Positions 12,690 to 25,400 of a stretch of 64,000 nt of DNA are shown here, one piece after another. Position 1 is the stretch's first letter. Each line of letters opens with the position of its first letter. The notes beneath the pieces were generated by a model. It was not told the origin of the DNA and did no database searches. It saw nothing but the letters and a program-made list of their open reading frames with translations. The stretch covers positions 30,553,001 through 30,617,000 of the forward strand of contig NC_073361.2 of the NCBI RefSeq assembly GCF_027580225.2, written 5' to 3'. The DNA comes from Misgurnus anguillicaudatus. Taxonomy: Eukaryota > Chordata > Actinopteri > Cypriniformes > Cobitidae. The position numbers and the translations under genes were made by a program.

Positions 12690-13287
12690 TGCATGAGTCT
12701 TCAACAGGGGGTCCGGGGACCCTTTGGAGGTCCTTGGTGGTATTACAGGGGGTCCTCCAAATAAAGTTTGAATACAAAATAATATTTTTGGACAAATGAA
12801 AGTAGGCATCAAACAAAATTGATTAATATGCTAATAAAAAACTAAATTAAAAGCATAATGTACCCACAATAAAATGTATTCGGACAAATTAAAATGTAAT
12901 GTAGTATGCCAAAAATTATTCAAATCAATTCATCAAGTGGTCCCTAGCCTGGAAAAGGTTGAATACCTCTGTTTTAATGTTTTCTGTAGCGCCATCTAGT
13001 GAAGAAAAAGAATATTGGCTGGCGGTCGATCGTAGGAACCTTTATTATAGATTTCTGTTTCCAGGCGGACACTTTATTTGGCGCACTCACGTGTAAATAC
13101 GACTGATGCTGCAAGTTGTGATGCTGCAAAAATATGATGTTTATCGTTATTATTGACTGAATTATGTAACCGTTCAATAACAGAAAACAGCACGTAAGGG
13201 AATGTATCACTTTTATATACAAATGATTTAGTTTGTTATCATTATGGTATTTATATCATATGGAAAATGTTATTACAGTAAGCAAAT
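12690..13287. other. TELO2 upstream region with a dispersed repeat
   Basis: About 12705-12965 holds a repeat starting GGGGGTCCGGGGACCCTTTG; a related piece (GATCCGGGGACCCCCAGAAC) is at 16203-16420 in a TELO2 intron. The remaining 300 bp before the TELO2 ATG must hold the promoter and 5' UTR. It is moderately GC-rich around 13020-13100, but no TATA box or other definite site could be assigned. A small open frame on the minus strand (12974-13222) has no similarity I recognise. Confidence 0.45.
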
Positions 13288-14614
13288 ATGGGATCTGCCG
13301 GTTGTGAGGTTCCGGTCCGGCTGCAGGTGGGCTCGTGTTTGAGGACTCTCTCCACGTCACGAGACTCCCGGGAGATTTCGAACGCTCTCCGCACACTCAC
13401 GCGATTCCTGGAGGACTGCGAGTTCACGCGCCTGCACTACACACACGCGCTTCAGGTGTTGGTGAGCGCGCGAAGCTCTCAATGGTTTGGCAGTTTATGT
13501 GATGATGAGATCACGAGGCTATGGGATGAGTTTGTGTTCAAAGGTCCACCGGACCAAACACTGCTGGTTCTGCTGGACACAATCAGCACCACTGGGTGAG
13601 GGACGGAGGGAGAGTGTCTGTCCGTCTGTCTGTCTGTGAGTCTGTCTGTCTGTCTGTCTGTCTGTCTGTGTGTGAGTCTGTCTGTCTATCTGTGAGTATG
13701 TATTTTTCTGTCTGTCTGTAAGTTTGTTTTTGTCTCTGTGAGTTTGTTTGTTTGTTTGTCTGTCTGTGAGTTTGTTTGTTTGTTTGTCTGTCTGTCTGTC
13801 TGTGAGTCTGTCTGTCTGTCTGTGAGTTTGTCTGTCAACCTGTCTGTGACTCTGTCTGTCTGTGAGTCTATGTGTCAGTCTGTCTGCGAGTCTGTTTGTC
13901 TGTCAGTCTGTGAGTCAGTCTGCAAGTCTGTCTGTAAGTTTGTCTGTATGTCTGTGAGTATGTCTGTCTATCTGTCTGTGAGTCTGCCTGTATGTCTGTG
14001 TGTCAGTCTGTCTGTCTGTGAGTTTGTCAGTCTGTCTGTCTGATTATGAGTCTGCCTGTATGTCTGTCTGTCTGATTATGAGTCTGCCTGTATGTCTGTC
14101 TGTCTGTGTGTCAGTCTGTCTGTCTGTGAGTCTGTCTGTCTGTTTGTGAGTCTGCCTGTTTGTCTGTCTGTGTGTCAGTCTGTCTGTCTCTGAGTCCGTC
14201 TATCTGTCTGTGAGTCTGTCTGTCGGAGAGTCTGTCTGTTTGTGAGTCTGCCTGTATGTCTGTGAGTCTGTCTGCGAGTCTGTCTGTCGGTCTGTCTGTC
14301 TGTGTGTCAGTTTGTCTGCGAGTCTGTCTGTATGTGAGTCTGTCTGTCTGTCTGTCTGATTATGAGTCTGCCTGTATGTCTGTCTGTCTGTGTGTCAGTC
14401 AGTCTGACTGTGAGTCTGTCTGTCTGTGTGTGAGTCTGTCAGTATGTCTGTATGTGTGTGAGTCTGTCTGTATGTCTTTCTGTCTGTGAGTCTGTGTGTC
14501 AGTCTGTCTCCTACTTGAGTCAGTCAGCCAGTCAGTATGTCTGTCTGTCAGTCTGTGAGTCAGTCTGTCTGTCAGTCTGTTTGTCTGTCCAGTCTGTAAG
14601 TCTGTTTGTTTTTT

Positions 14615-14649
<35 letters not shown>

Positions 14650-17600
14650 GAGTCTGCCTGTATGTCTGTCTGTCTGTGTGGCTGTCTGTGAGTCTGTCTG
14701 TTTGTTTGTGAGTCTGCCTGTTTGTCTGTCTGTGTGTCTGTCTGTCTGTCTGTGTGTCAGTCTGACTGCGAGTCTGTCTGTCAGTCAGTCTGTCTGTGAG
14801 TCTGTCTGTCTCTGAGTCCGTCTATCTGTCTGTGAGTCTGTCTGTCAGAGAGTCTGTCTGTTTGTGAGTCTGCCTGTATGTCTGTGAGTCTGTCTGCGAG
14901 TCTGTCTGTATGTGAGTCTGTCTGTCTGTCCGTCTATCTGTCTGTGAGTCTGTCTGTCTGTGAGTCTGTCTGTCTGTGAGTCTGTCTGTCTGTGAGTCTG
15001 TTTGTATGTCTGTCTGTGAGTCTGTCTGTAAATCTGTCTGTCTGTGAGTCTGTTTGTCTGTCTTTATATCTGTTTGCCTACATGTTTCTGAGACAACTTT
15101 TATTGTTTATTTATAAATCAACCTTTGCTCTTCCCCCCTCTCTTTCTCTCATACACACAGGGAATGTGCAGGTTTGGAGCGATGTGTGTCTGTATTAGAG
15201 AAGTTTCTCTCTGTTGGTCGTCTCGAGGTGTTGTTATGGTCCAGGTGTCAAACGGGTGGAGTTTCTTCAGACTCCTCCCAGATGACAGAGACTCTCATTG
15301 GTCACCTTGCAGCTTTACCCTCCATCACCTCGAACCGTCTGCACACACAAACGCCTGATGCTTTCTTACCACATCAGTACTACACACTGCTCGCTACCAA
15401 CATCCTCAGCATACTCGAAAAGACGTGCCGAGCTCTCAGAGGTATCAGACACACCCCAACAACACATTATTCATATGTTATGATGACCCCAACAACACAT
15501 TATTCATATGCGTCTCTTTGGTTTAGATGGTCAAGACTGCTCTCTCGGGTTTGTGGCTCAGGTGTTGGGAAAAGTTTGTATACAAGGATACGCCAGTGAG
15601 TTTATTTTTGTTGTTCGTTGCACAAATAATCAAGACTGCATCATGAGGCTGATCTCATCTGTTTGTGCACAGCTCTTATTTTTGAGACGCTGGTACCTCG
15701 TCTTTCTTCCCTGACCCGTGTGGATCCGTTGTGTCAGCGTGTGACCCAGAAACTACTTGAGAAAATTCCGGAACGATGCATGGAGTCGGTCATCACGGGA
15801 CTCGTGCGCAAGCTCAGCGGGTTAGTGGTGTGTTTGGAGATTATGACGATGGCTTTAGTTAGTTTTCTGTAAGTCGACTCAAACTCTCTGTTTGTCGCTC
15901 AGGGCAGCCGCAGTTTCCAGGCTGATGGGAAATCTGGTCGTGACCAATAGGAAAGCTCAGTTTGTTCTCACACACAAGCTTGTGTTACAGCAGTATCAGC
16001 ATCCGGTAAGTTGCAGATGTCTTTACCTAGTTAAATATCTCAATATGCGTGAATTAACATAAACATTTTTTCTTGTTTTTTTCTCTTGATGACAGACACA
16101 ACTGTTAAAATCTGTTCTTGGATATCTGGCTCTGAATCCAGAGCGCAGGCCGCTGCTTAAACAGGTTTCAATCCTCTTTTTGCTAGTCCCAGTTCAATAG
16201 ATCAGGGGTTTTCAAACTGGGATCCGGGGACCCCCAGAACGTTTCATTTCAAGAGATAAAAGATGTGCTTTATATTTAAGTTTGTATACAATTTCCAGTC
16301 CTTTATAATATCACAATTATTATTTATAACAAAATATGGATATATATTTTAGGAAAGAGGTCCCTTGCTAAAGGTTCCTCATATGTGGGGGTCCCTGCCA
16401 TCAAACAGTTAATAAACCTCTGCAATAGATGACCAAGTTTCATAACAGAATTAATAGTTGTATGTATGTTGTGTTTGTGTGTAGGTACTGCGGTGTGTGT
16501 GTCAGGTGTGGTGTAACAGCAGTGCTATCAAACACACGTGTGTCGAACAACAGCTGTACGTCAGCAAAGCTTTACTGCTGTGTGTTGCTTTACTCGACGA
16601 TTCAGAGATAAAGGAACTACGGGAAGGTAACACACACACACACATAACACCTGTGTCTGAATTAAAACCAGTTTATCAGTTTTCTACAAAAGTTTAATGT
16701 CTGTAGCTTCTTTCTAGTGTATTAAGACGTTTTTTTGTTCTACAGAGATGCTGCAATGCATGCTGGGAGGTGTCCAGTGTCGACTCGACAGCAGTACTGA
16801 ACGCATACGCCGGATGGGTATGGTGGTTGGCGAGTGTCTTAGTCAAAGGTTGGACGTCCCTGGATCACAGTTAAAATTCCAGGTGATTTGTGTGATTTTT
16901 TATTTATTTATTTATTTTTTGGACAAGCTCAGAAATGGCTGAAGCGAAATCTGGCACAGGTAGATTTCTTCCCATTACCAACGTGGACGTAAGCGTAAAG
17001 TAACACATTAAAGTCTGCTCTCGACTTGTGCAGATGATGGAAAAACTGCGAAATTAAAATCTTGTTTCATTTACAGGTTTTGCAGACATTAGAAGAGGTA
17101 CACCAGTATAGCTTTTGACAGATTTTCCATTGGCTTTTTAAATGACAAGACGGACTATAGGCGGTGACGTCAGCTGTCACGTTTACCATTACCGTTCAAA
17201 TTGAAATCGCAAACTATAAATGCGCCCAATAGAGCGAAAAATGTGGCCATTATAGACGGTTTCAGCAGTAACAACATAAACAAGTGGCTGTCGTGGTCTG
17301 CACGTGACTTCCGGTAAACTCCGCTAAGAATAAAAAACAACAAAGTTCTTTAAACGTAGTTTATTTATATAACAAGCAAAAAACAACACACAGATTACCT
17401 AGAAACCAAAACATTTGTTATTTTCGACAAGGCATTTGTTCAAGATATCAGTTTAGCAACTAGTCAGACCATTTAAAAAAAACGAAACCGGAAGTAAAGT
17501 TCGCATGTCACATGATCATTCTTTAAACTTGGTGCGGTATGTTTGGTTGGAGGACAACAATTAATGTGACGTCCGAAGAACCGACAAGAGCATGACATCA

Positions 17601-20167
17601 AATAGTGATATACTTACTGGCTCCCGCGTCACCCTGTCTTTGTCATTAAGCCTCACCATTGGTTGAATTTGATATACACATTCAGACGCACTTACCCCTG
17701 GAGGCGTCCCCAAAGTGGCACCGCAGTGACGCAGCGTGAGTTCCTTCAAAAGGGGAACTGTAACAATGTATCTTAAAAGGTAACACGATGTAACCTTGCT
17801 CTCACTTGAAATGTGTCCCCACATTTAGTCCTTGAATTTGAGGGTATTGGACCTGGAAAGCCAACATCTCATCGAGCCAGATTGCTTTAAATTTAAGGTC
17901 TTGTGTATAATTTGCTTTGTGGTGCATATTTTGACTGTTTTATGTGTTAGTATGAGCCAGACGAGGAGACCAGAGAGCTGAAATCACTTATGGAGTCTCC
18001 ATCTACTGAAGAAAGTGAGCAGTCTCAATCTGAACATCAGCCCGATGTCTCCAGCAGGTAAACAAACGCACATTTTCACATAAGCGTGTTTATTGGACAT
18101 TTGCATGACGTATGTTTTTTTTCAGCCTCCAGCCTAAGAAATTGACTGACCAGTCAGTGACATCACAGCCGGTGACCTCACAGTCTGGGCGTGGCAGTGA
18201 TTCTGAGTTGGACAGGTATGTTTATACACACATGGTAACTTCAGGTTTTTTGGCTGAAATCATAGATTTTTCTTTATGTCTCTCCTTAAGCGATGATGAT
18301 CTGACTCCGTATGACATGTCAGTTGATCAGGAGAAGAAGAAATCGTCTCCGCCCCGTTACGTCCGAGACTGTCTGGAAGGTAATCTAGAGACGTAAAGTA
18401 GCGGTTTATGAAATTACAATTGACTTTTGCTTTATCGATTTTATTGTAGCTTTAATGTCATCTAATGATGCTGAACGGGTGGAGCTCAGTCTTCAGGCGG
18501 CAGAAGGTCTTCTGAGGAAGAACGTGAAAGCCACACAAGAGGTCATAGATCATCACAAAAATCCTTATTTAAAAAACACCTGTATTATTCATGGCTCAAT
18601 CGTGATTATTTGTCACAGGTGAGCGTTCAGTTCAGTAAAGTGCTGCTACACCTGGATGACAGGTACAACACGCAAGGTTTCCACACAATGCGGCAGAACG
18701 CCATGGTGGCTCTCACGGTCACAGACACCAAACCCGTAAGACTTCAGATGTTATATTCCTCTTATACTGTATGCATATAAAAATGTGATGCTTTAAAATC
18801 CATTTGTGCCATATAGGTGGTGGAATATTGGACTACAGAGTTTTATTCGCTAAACTACAGTCTGAGACAAAGATTGGATATCCTGGAGGTCAGTAAGTTG
18901 ACAAATGGCGTCCCATAACCATAGGATTTGAATAATTAATAATGATCTTTTCTAGGTCTTGGCACTCTCCGCTCAAGAGTTGTCTGAGCCAATCACAAAC
19001 AAGCACACCGGAGCCCAACCAATCACTGCTGTAGCTGCCCGGGAGCAGCGTGATGACATCACACACTGGCGGCAGATTGTGGAGAAACGGATTCAGAGCA
19101 AAACAAGACGCGTTCACAAGGTGAGGTACATGTTCAGCATGTATAACGTTATAAAATATTTCAAGATTAGATATTTGAAGATTTTAAGGTGGCACCATTG
19201 TGTTTCTATGCTGTTTGCTCCTTTGCTTAATAATATTTATTTATTTTTGTCATGCTTAGGGTGCAACTCAGCCTGTTAAAGCCGTTCCCAACCGTTACGC
19301 TCCTGTAGCCGGGTTTTTTTTCTTCCCTCTGCTCAGAAACTATGACAGGTCTGTTTGCATGCATTTAATGTTTAAATGTACTCAGTGGTAGAGCATTGCA
19401 TTAGCAGCGCATAAGGTCATGGGTTCGAACACATACTGATAAAAATGTATATCTTGTAATGTACTGTAAGTCACTTTGGGCATTGATTGAGTTATAATGC
19501 ATATTTTTACTCTTAGGCCACAGGTGACCTTTGATCTTTTAGGGACTGATCAGTTGGTGTTAGGAAGGTTGCTGCACACACTAGGACTGCTCATGCACCT
19601 CGCCATCAATGCACCGGTATAAACACATACATACACATACTGTGTCCTTAGTAAAGTAGGCAGTATACAGTGTATGTGAGTAATGGGGTGTGTGTCACAG
19701 GTTGCCTCTCAGATGGGCAAAGCTCTGCTGGACTTTGCATGGGCCGTACGTTTCCACACCGACCAGTAAGTTTGTGTCGCTTAATGCACGCACTTAAATT
19801 GACTCTCTGTGCTTCTCACATGTTATGTTTTGTGCTCTCTACGACATTAGGATGGTAAGAAGAGGTGTTTTGTTTGCGGTTTGTGCTGTGCTTCTGAGCA
19901 TGCCCAGTGAGAACTTACTGACTGAACTGAGCGATGATCTGATGGAGACCCGAGCCTGGCTAGCAGGTACAGATTATATGTATGGTTGTATTCACGGGTA
20001 TGTGTGTGTGTGTTAGTGATGTATTGATAAGACAATGCATTGCTTTTTGTGCAGATGTTGCCGAGAACGACTGTGACGCAGACTGCAGGAGTTTGGCTGT
20101 ACAGAGTTTAATATTGCTGGACAAAAACCTTAAAACTCAACTGAAGCTACCAGATCTGGAATCGTGA
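13288..20167 (+). CDS. TELO2: TELO2 (TEL2), complete, 20 coding exons
   Basis: Subunit of the TTT complex (TELO2-TTI1-TTI2) that works with R2TP/HSP90 to fold and stabilise PIKK kinases such as mTOR, ATM, ATR, DNA-PKcs and SMG1. Exons: 13288-13595, 15161-15441, 15527-15595, 15673-15820, 15903-16005, 16096-16164, 16485-16626, 16746-16882, 17951-18057, 18126-18215, 18291-18379, 18450-18541, 18619-18735, 18817-18888, 18956-19120, 19260-19348, 19517-19616, 19701-19765, 19851-19966, 20055-20167. All phases match, giving 823 residues (human about 837). Recognisable blocks include SFVSQVLGK-like [47 protein letters not shown], the acidic [17 protein letters not shown] linker (the region that carries CK2 sites in mammals), [29 protein letters not shown] and [16 protein letters not shown]. 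It is an alpha-solenoid with no membrane segment. The start ATG matches the length and position of the family's N-terminus. Confidence 0.96.
13613..15078 (+). repeat. 1.5-kb (TCTG)n-based array filling most of TELO2 intron 1
   Basis: Imperfect tetranucleotide array of TCTG/TTTG/TATG with frequent GTGAGTCTG and GCCTGTATG interruptions. It lies between the exon 1 donor (13596) and the exon 2 acceptor (15160). Open frames in it read as [14 protein letters not shown] and are artefacts of the repeat. Hand counting gives about 37 GTGAGT hexamers on the TELO2 sense strand. Confidence 0.95.
17000..17940 (+). other. TELO2 intron 8, no assigned feature
   Basis: The interval between exons 16746-16882 and 17951-18057. 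It holds AT-rich sequence and a somewhat GC-richer part (17150-17340 and 17560-17760) that looks like old interspersed repeat, but no inverted ends or coding exons were found. The open frame at 17561-17824 on the minus strand has no recognised similarity. Confidence 0.4.
19371..19500 (+). mobile_element. tRNA-derived SINE fragment
   Basis: ACTCAGTGGTAGAGCATTGC, then TTAGCAGCGCATAAGG and GGGTTCGA form A-box, anticodon-arm and B-box-like parts of a tRNA. The tail ACATACTGATAAAAATGTAT and TGTACTGTAAGTCACTTTGG is shared with the copy at 54211-54355. It lies in TELO2 intron 16. Confidence 0.75.
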
Positions 20168-21640
20168 AAAGGAAAATGACAAGAAATTAATTTATAGGAT
20201 CTGCTCAGCACCTGTACAGAGACAAAACAAGACCCTCATCTGAAATAGAATCTGTTTGAATTTCATGATGCTGTCTTGATAATGTTATTATTCTATGTTT
20301 CTCAGATAGCTTAATTTTGTTTTGTATGTATTTTATAGCAAAACATTAAAACAGCTCATAAAAGATGAAAAGACTCATAATGTGTCAAAAGTAGTAGACA
20401 TATTTCCACTAAATAGGAAGTTAGGGTGTTGCATAAAAAGTAGCCCCTCCCTCTTTTAAAATACCCAATAGCGATTAGTTTACCTCACAGCTTGGATTTT
20501 GATGAGAAGCTGAAGTGAAGAATGACATCATGACAGCATTATTTGATGTGGTATTATTCATTATTCTGATGTCAGTTTAACTGAAACAGGAAGTTAGAAT
20601 TCAACTTTCGAGAAGACCCTCCCCCTGTTTTTAAATAAACAATCACGTTTTACAGTTCAGCAAAGATGCACAATAACAAAACTTAAAGGGTGAGACGCTT
20701 CAGCATCTAAAGAGCATTTGATTGGACAGGAAATGTGATGAGAAGCTAAAGTGTAGGGTGATGTCATAAAAATCCTAGCCTTTTTTACGCATGTGCGAAA
20801 CTAGGTTTGAATGCTTATATCTTCTATATCAGAATTTTGTCAGTGTTTTGGACCAAACCAGTTTATATTTATTCTTAAGCTTAAAGTATTTATAATAAAA
20901 ATAAAAAAGTGTAAATTTAATTTTATGGGGACTTTAAGGCTAACATATTCCTGTTAAAAGATTAAATACTTGTTTTTTGATTAGAAAATACACTATTGTC
21001 TTTGATTTAAAAATAATTTTGTTCATTGGGACTTTAAATATTTATTAATTAAACATATAGGGGCGGTTTTCCGGACAGGGATTAGACCAGTCCTAGAATA
21101 AAATAAATGTAAGGGCTGTCCAAACTGAAAACAACTTACACTGACATATCTTTAAATACATCAGTGTTTTTTGTTTTGCCTCAAAATGCACACAAGTAAT
21201 GTTTTTAGTAAAGCATGGTTGTTAAAACTAGTTATATTCCCTATTAATTTCCTGTATTAATGGATGCTGTCAGGTAGGTGTCACATATTCACGTGATCCA
21301 AACTGGGGTTCGCAAGGGGTTTGATAAAAAAAATCAAATTGAAAAAAAGTGTCTTAAAATGTAAATAAATAATTGTAAACAAACTGAATTCTGTATCAAT
21401 AAACGAAAATTATCAAACGAAGGTCTAATAACAGGTAATAATAGCAATAACGATGTAAAATACTGATAAAAACGGGTGAAAAAATGCTTTTGGAGTTAAA
21501 CATGCAAATGTGCTATTAAATATTAAAATATTAATTTAAAATCTCAGGAGTTACCTAACCCTAAAGGACAAAAAGTTTAAAAACACGGGCCTCATTAAAT
21601 ATTCCAGTCGTCACAGAACGCGTCATCAGGACCCGCCCCC
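20168..21640. other. TELO2 3' UTR and TELO2-IFT140 intergenic region
   Basis: A candidate poly(A) signal ATTAAA is at 20346-20351 and more AATAAA-type hexamers occur near 20893. The stretch 20430-20800 shows twice-repeated wording (GGAAGTTAG..., CTCCCTC/CCCCCTG, AAACAATCACG / CCCAATAGCG) typical of an interspersed repeat. About 21060-21240 is a dispersed repeat starting GGGCGGTTTTCCGGACAGGG. No genes seen. Confidence 0.45.
20346..20351 (+). terminator. candidate TELO2 poly(A) signal ATTAAA
   Basis: The common variant hexamer, 179 bp after the TELO2 stop codon and followed by a GT-rich stretch (GTGTCAAAAGTAG). Assigned by position. Confidence 0.45.
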
Positions 21641-21657
21641 GCGCTGCTGCTTCTTGA

Positions 21658-21671
21658 GTTGTCTGGGTAAC
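21658..21671 (+). promoter_or_regulatory. RFX X-box upstream of IFT140
   Basis: GTTGTC-TG-GGTAAC matches the RFX X-box consensus RYYNYY-N(1-3)-RRNRAC at every constrained position with a 2-bp spacer. It lies in a short GC-richer patch (CCCGCCCCCGCGCTGCTG just upstream) 744 bp before the IFT140 coding start and about 140 bp before a good splice donor (CAG|GTATTT at 21809) that could end a non-coding first exon. RFX-driven expression is the rule for IFT genes, which supports the call. Occupancy is inferred. Confidence 0.7.
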
Positions 21672-22401
21672 CAAAAACGACGCTTCGCTGCTAAAGCGTT
21701 TCGTAAACATCGAAGGGCTTTTTATATTGTTTATTTTATAAACCAAACATATGCTGCGAGACAAACACGCGCTCCTGACACGGCAGTGCGGATTGGAGGA
21801 GGTCTCAGGTATTTTGTGTTTGAACAGTCGTTATTTTAAACGTTATTAAAGAGACAGGCCTCACTGTGGATTAGCTAACGGCGCTAGCAGTAGATTTAAA
21901 GACATTAAAATAATAAACAAACTAATACTATCGTTAAGTTTCGTTATTGTTAATCAAATTGTTTATTCAGTTGTCATCAAAGCAGTTACTTTAAGTTTTG
22001 AGATGCATGTTTTTATCTACAACTTCACCAGAACAGAACAGCGAACCGTTAACTTTGAGCAGCCATAGTTACAGAAAAGTGCCATGTTACATGCTGCTGT
22101 TTTCACCACGCTCAATGATGATGATACCATGATATTCTTTAACAAACATTTCATTTTAATGTTTCATTTAAATATCATCATGTCATGCTTATATAGTAAT
22201 CACAGTCACAGTACCCTGGTGTTATCATCTGATATATCATCACTATATCATAGTACATCCACACAGCAGTTATAACTTATTTTCTATACAACATAGCATT
22301 TATATTAAAGCTGTCAATCTGTTTGACCAAAATTTGTGCTGGACATTTGTAGGATGTGTCTTATTGTGCATTAAAAAAGTCTGAATTGTATAGATTTGTA
22401 G

Positions 22402-25400
22402 ATGATGGCTGTGTACTTTGATCATCGCATTGATGCTCCTGACAGCAGAGGAGATGCTGTACTCATCTCATGGCACTCCAGTGTTTGTGTGCTGGCCGTT
22501 GGATCTGTCAACACGTCTACTGGAGGAAGTGTTGATCTTTACCTGCAACAGGTGAGAAGAAATTCAAATACACTTCTGTTTATACCTTTACACTCCCCAC
22601 TGCTTATTTAAGCCCTGAACTGGCGCAGCCCTTTTTGTGTTGGGTGGGGGTACACCTGATGTACACCTTCAAATTAATATAACTCTGGCATATTTTGGAA
22701 GCCTAATCTTGTTTTTTTGTTTTGTTTAAAGAAGACTCTTTAAAGATTTTCACGGAAATGTTTGGAGGTAAAAAATGTAATAAAAATTGTTGAAGCAGTT
22801 TACATTTGTTGTAATAAATAAAAAGAATGGAATAAAGTATATATGTTATACATAAAAATATAAATATGAAAATGTTTCACGCTAGAAATGCTAAAAATTT
22901 TAAGACCTAAGTCTAGTTGTTATTCACATTTAAAGTTAAAATCACAAAAAAATGTGTCCCATTTTTAGTGGTTTTACCAACAACGGCCACTAGATGCCAA
23001 TAGTTTGCTACATACTCTTGTCACAAATTACTAAATTACTGTCACTGCATTATTATTATTATTATTACTGCTAAAATATTTTGAATTATGAAAACTACAA
23101 CCTTAAACCTTTCCTGTGAAATATATAGGTTGGATTTACACTGCAGATGCCGAATTCCGTTTTGTTGCTTGTGTCCGATTTTTTTAAAGCCCCGCTTACA
23201 TCATCTTTTAAACCTGAATTATATCCGATATCTGCAATTACACTAAATACTTGGCAAAACAATTTAAGCTAGACATTCTGACCCAAAACAGCTTAAACCA
23301 CAGAGGAATCAAATGTTGTGCTATGCAATGGACACATACACAAAATGATTATACAAGATTATAAAGCTTTATATCTATAACAAGACATTACATTATTTCT
23401 ATTGTCAGATTACCTTGAAATATGAAAACTATATTCTTAGTGCTTTCCAGTGATATATAGTTGAGGTGTTTATATAGTTGAGGTTATATAGTCAAGGTTT
23501 TTTAGGATTAGGGTAGGGTTTTAGTGTTATAAAAATTTAAAAACAATGGGCCTGCCTGTGACCTCTGAAACTGACTTTCACTACGTAATTGGTTTCCCAA
23601 AATGGTAATGATATATGAAAACTACACTCTTAATGCTTTCCAACGATAAATAGTTTGTCAACATTGTTTAGGTTTAGAATAGGGTATTAGTGCTATACCT
23701 ATGTAAAAACAAATGTAAAAGCGATATATGTCATGATTAGATAAGAATTCACATGCAAAACACTGAAGTAAACGTAGGCGTCCCACTGGTGGGACAGTGA
23801 CATTTTGCAGGATATATTTAGGATATAATATTACTTTTAATATTAAATGTTCTTTTTGTCATTGCTGCTTTGGGTTTTTAAATATTTACATTTATGAATT
23901 TGGCAGATGCTTTTATACAAAGCGACTTTAAGTGAATTACATGTTACATTTTATCATACTCATGACCTGAAATATATTATCTGTTTTTATGTGTTTAGGG
24001 AGAGCATGTGGAGTTGTGTCATGTGGAACGAGGTTTTAGCCCATCGTTGCTTCAGTGGCACCCTACTAAACCCCTGCTGGCGGTGGGCTGGGAGACGGGA
24101 GAGACCTTGCTCCTCTCACACCCATCTGGTGAAAACACAACCCTGCCGGCAAACACCCACAATTCCTGTATCACAGTGCTGGAGTGGAGCAGTAACGGCA
24201 GCAGGCTGGTCACAGGAGATCAGGTCACATACACATACATTACTTATAGTCTCAAACATGTAAGTTACACTGTATAATGTAATAAATGCTTTTGTGTGTG
24301 TGTTACAGGCAGGTGTGATGGCGGTATGGAGGGTGGATGCTCGAGGTAAACTGCAGGGATCTCCTTTAATAAAACACGACTATGGTAAACCACTGACGTG
24401 CTGTATCTTCAGATCCGCCGCGCCTGCAGAGTGAGTCTCAGTACACGTCTCACACACTCCCAATGACCAAAACCATCATCAACTTGTTTTTGTTTACAAT
24501 TTTTACACTGTGAAGAAGTACTAGACTGGTCACATACTGTATGTGCATGTTTTGTTGCTGCTTTGGTTATAAAGTATCTGGCAACCTAGAAAATACATCA
24601 TGTGTGTAAATGCAGGGATGTGGCGATGCTGGCGCGTGCAGCTGTGAGCGGCGATGAAACCGCTTTGGACATGTTCAACTGGAAAAAGAGCACTAAAGGA
24701 GCCGGTTTTGCGCTGGGATCACAGGAAGGGCTGTCGTTTTACATCAGCACGATTGATGGTGAGATAAACGACAGAAAGTTTATTGATGTAATAGTTGGTT
24801 TCAGTTTGCTTTAACTTTGTGTGTGTGTTTTAGGGAATGTGTTCAGTGTGGATGAACAGGCGCGGAGCGTTGCGCTGCTGTCTGTTGATAGCGCGGTGCA
24901 GAAGATGTGGTTTTCTAAGAGAAGGTCCGTCCTCGCTGTAGTAACAGATTCACTCCTGCTGTCTCAGTTCAGTGTCGGACCGGAGGGATTCGTTCACGAG
25001 ATCAGTAAGGTAACAGCCAATCAGAAAACACAGTGATCAGACATCAGGAAACAGAAAACCATTGCAGAGATGAATGAGTGTGTGTATGTGTGTTTAGGTA
25101 AAACTCAGTGGTAGAGGTGGACAACACACAGATATTGTGTGGACAGAAGATGGTTTGTTACTCACAGCATCAGGGGAACAGCACATCAGGTCAGCTTCAG
25201 ATTGAAGTTTAGTACTTGATGGACTCTCTACAAGTGCACTGATATTACTGTGTGTTTGCAGACTCTGGGATGTGGAGTTAGACGATCACTACGCCCTCTC
25301 TTTGGAAGAGTCTCTGGGATTCGAGAAAGGAGAAATGCTCAACTGTGTGTCTTTTTGCACTTTTAAACGTAAGAGCTCTGCATGTATACACAGACACATA

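Noticed and set aside
13738..15060. Several plus-strand frames reading [13 protein letters not shown]
   Set aside because: Translation of the TCTG array inside TELO2 intron 1. Bounded by clean TELO2 exon 1 donor and exon 2 acceptor.
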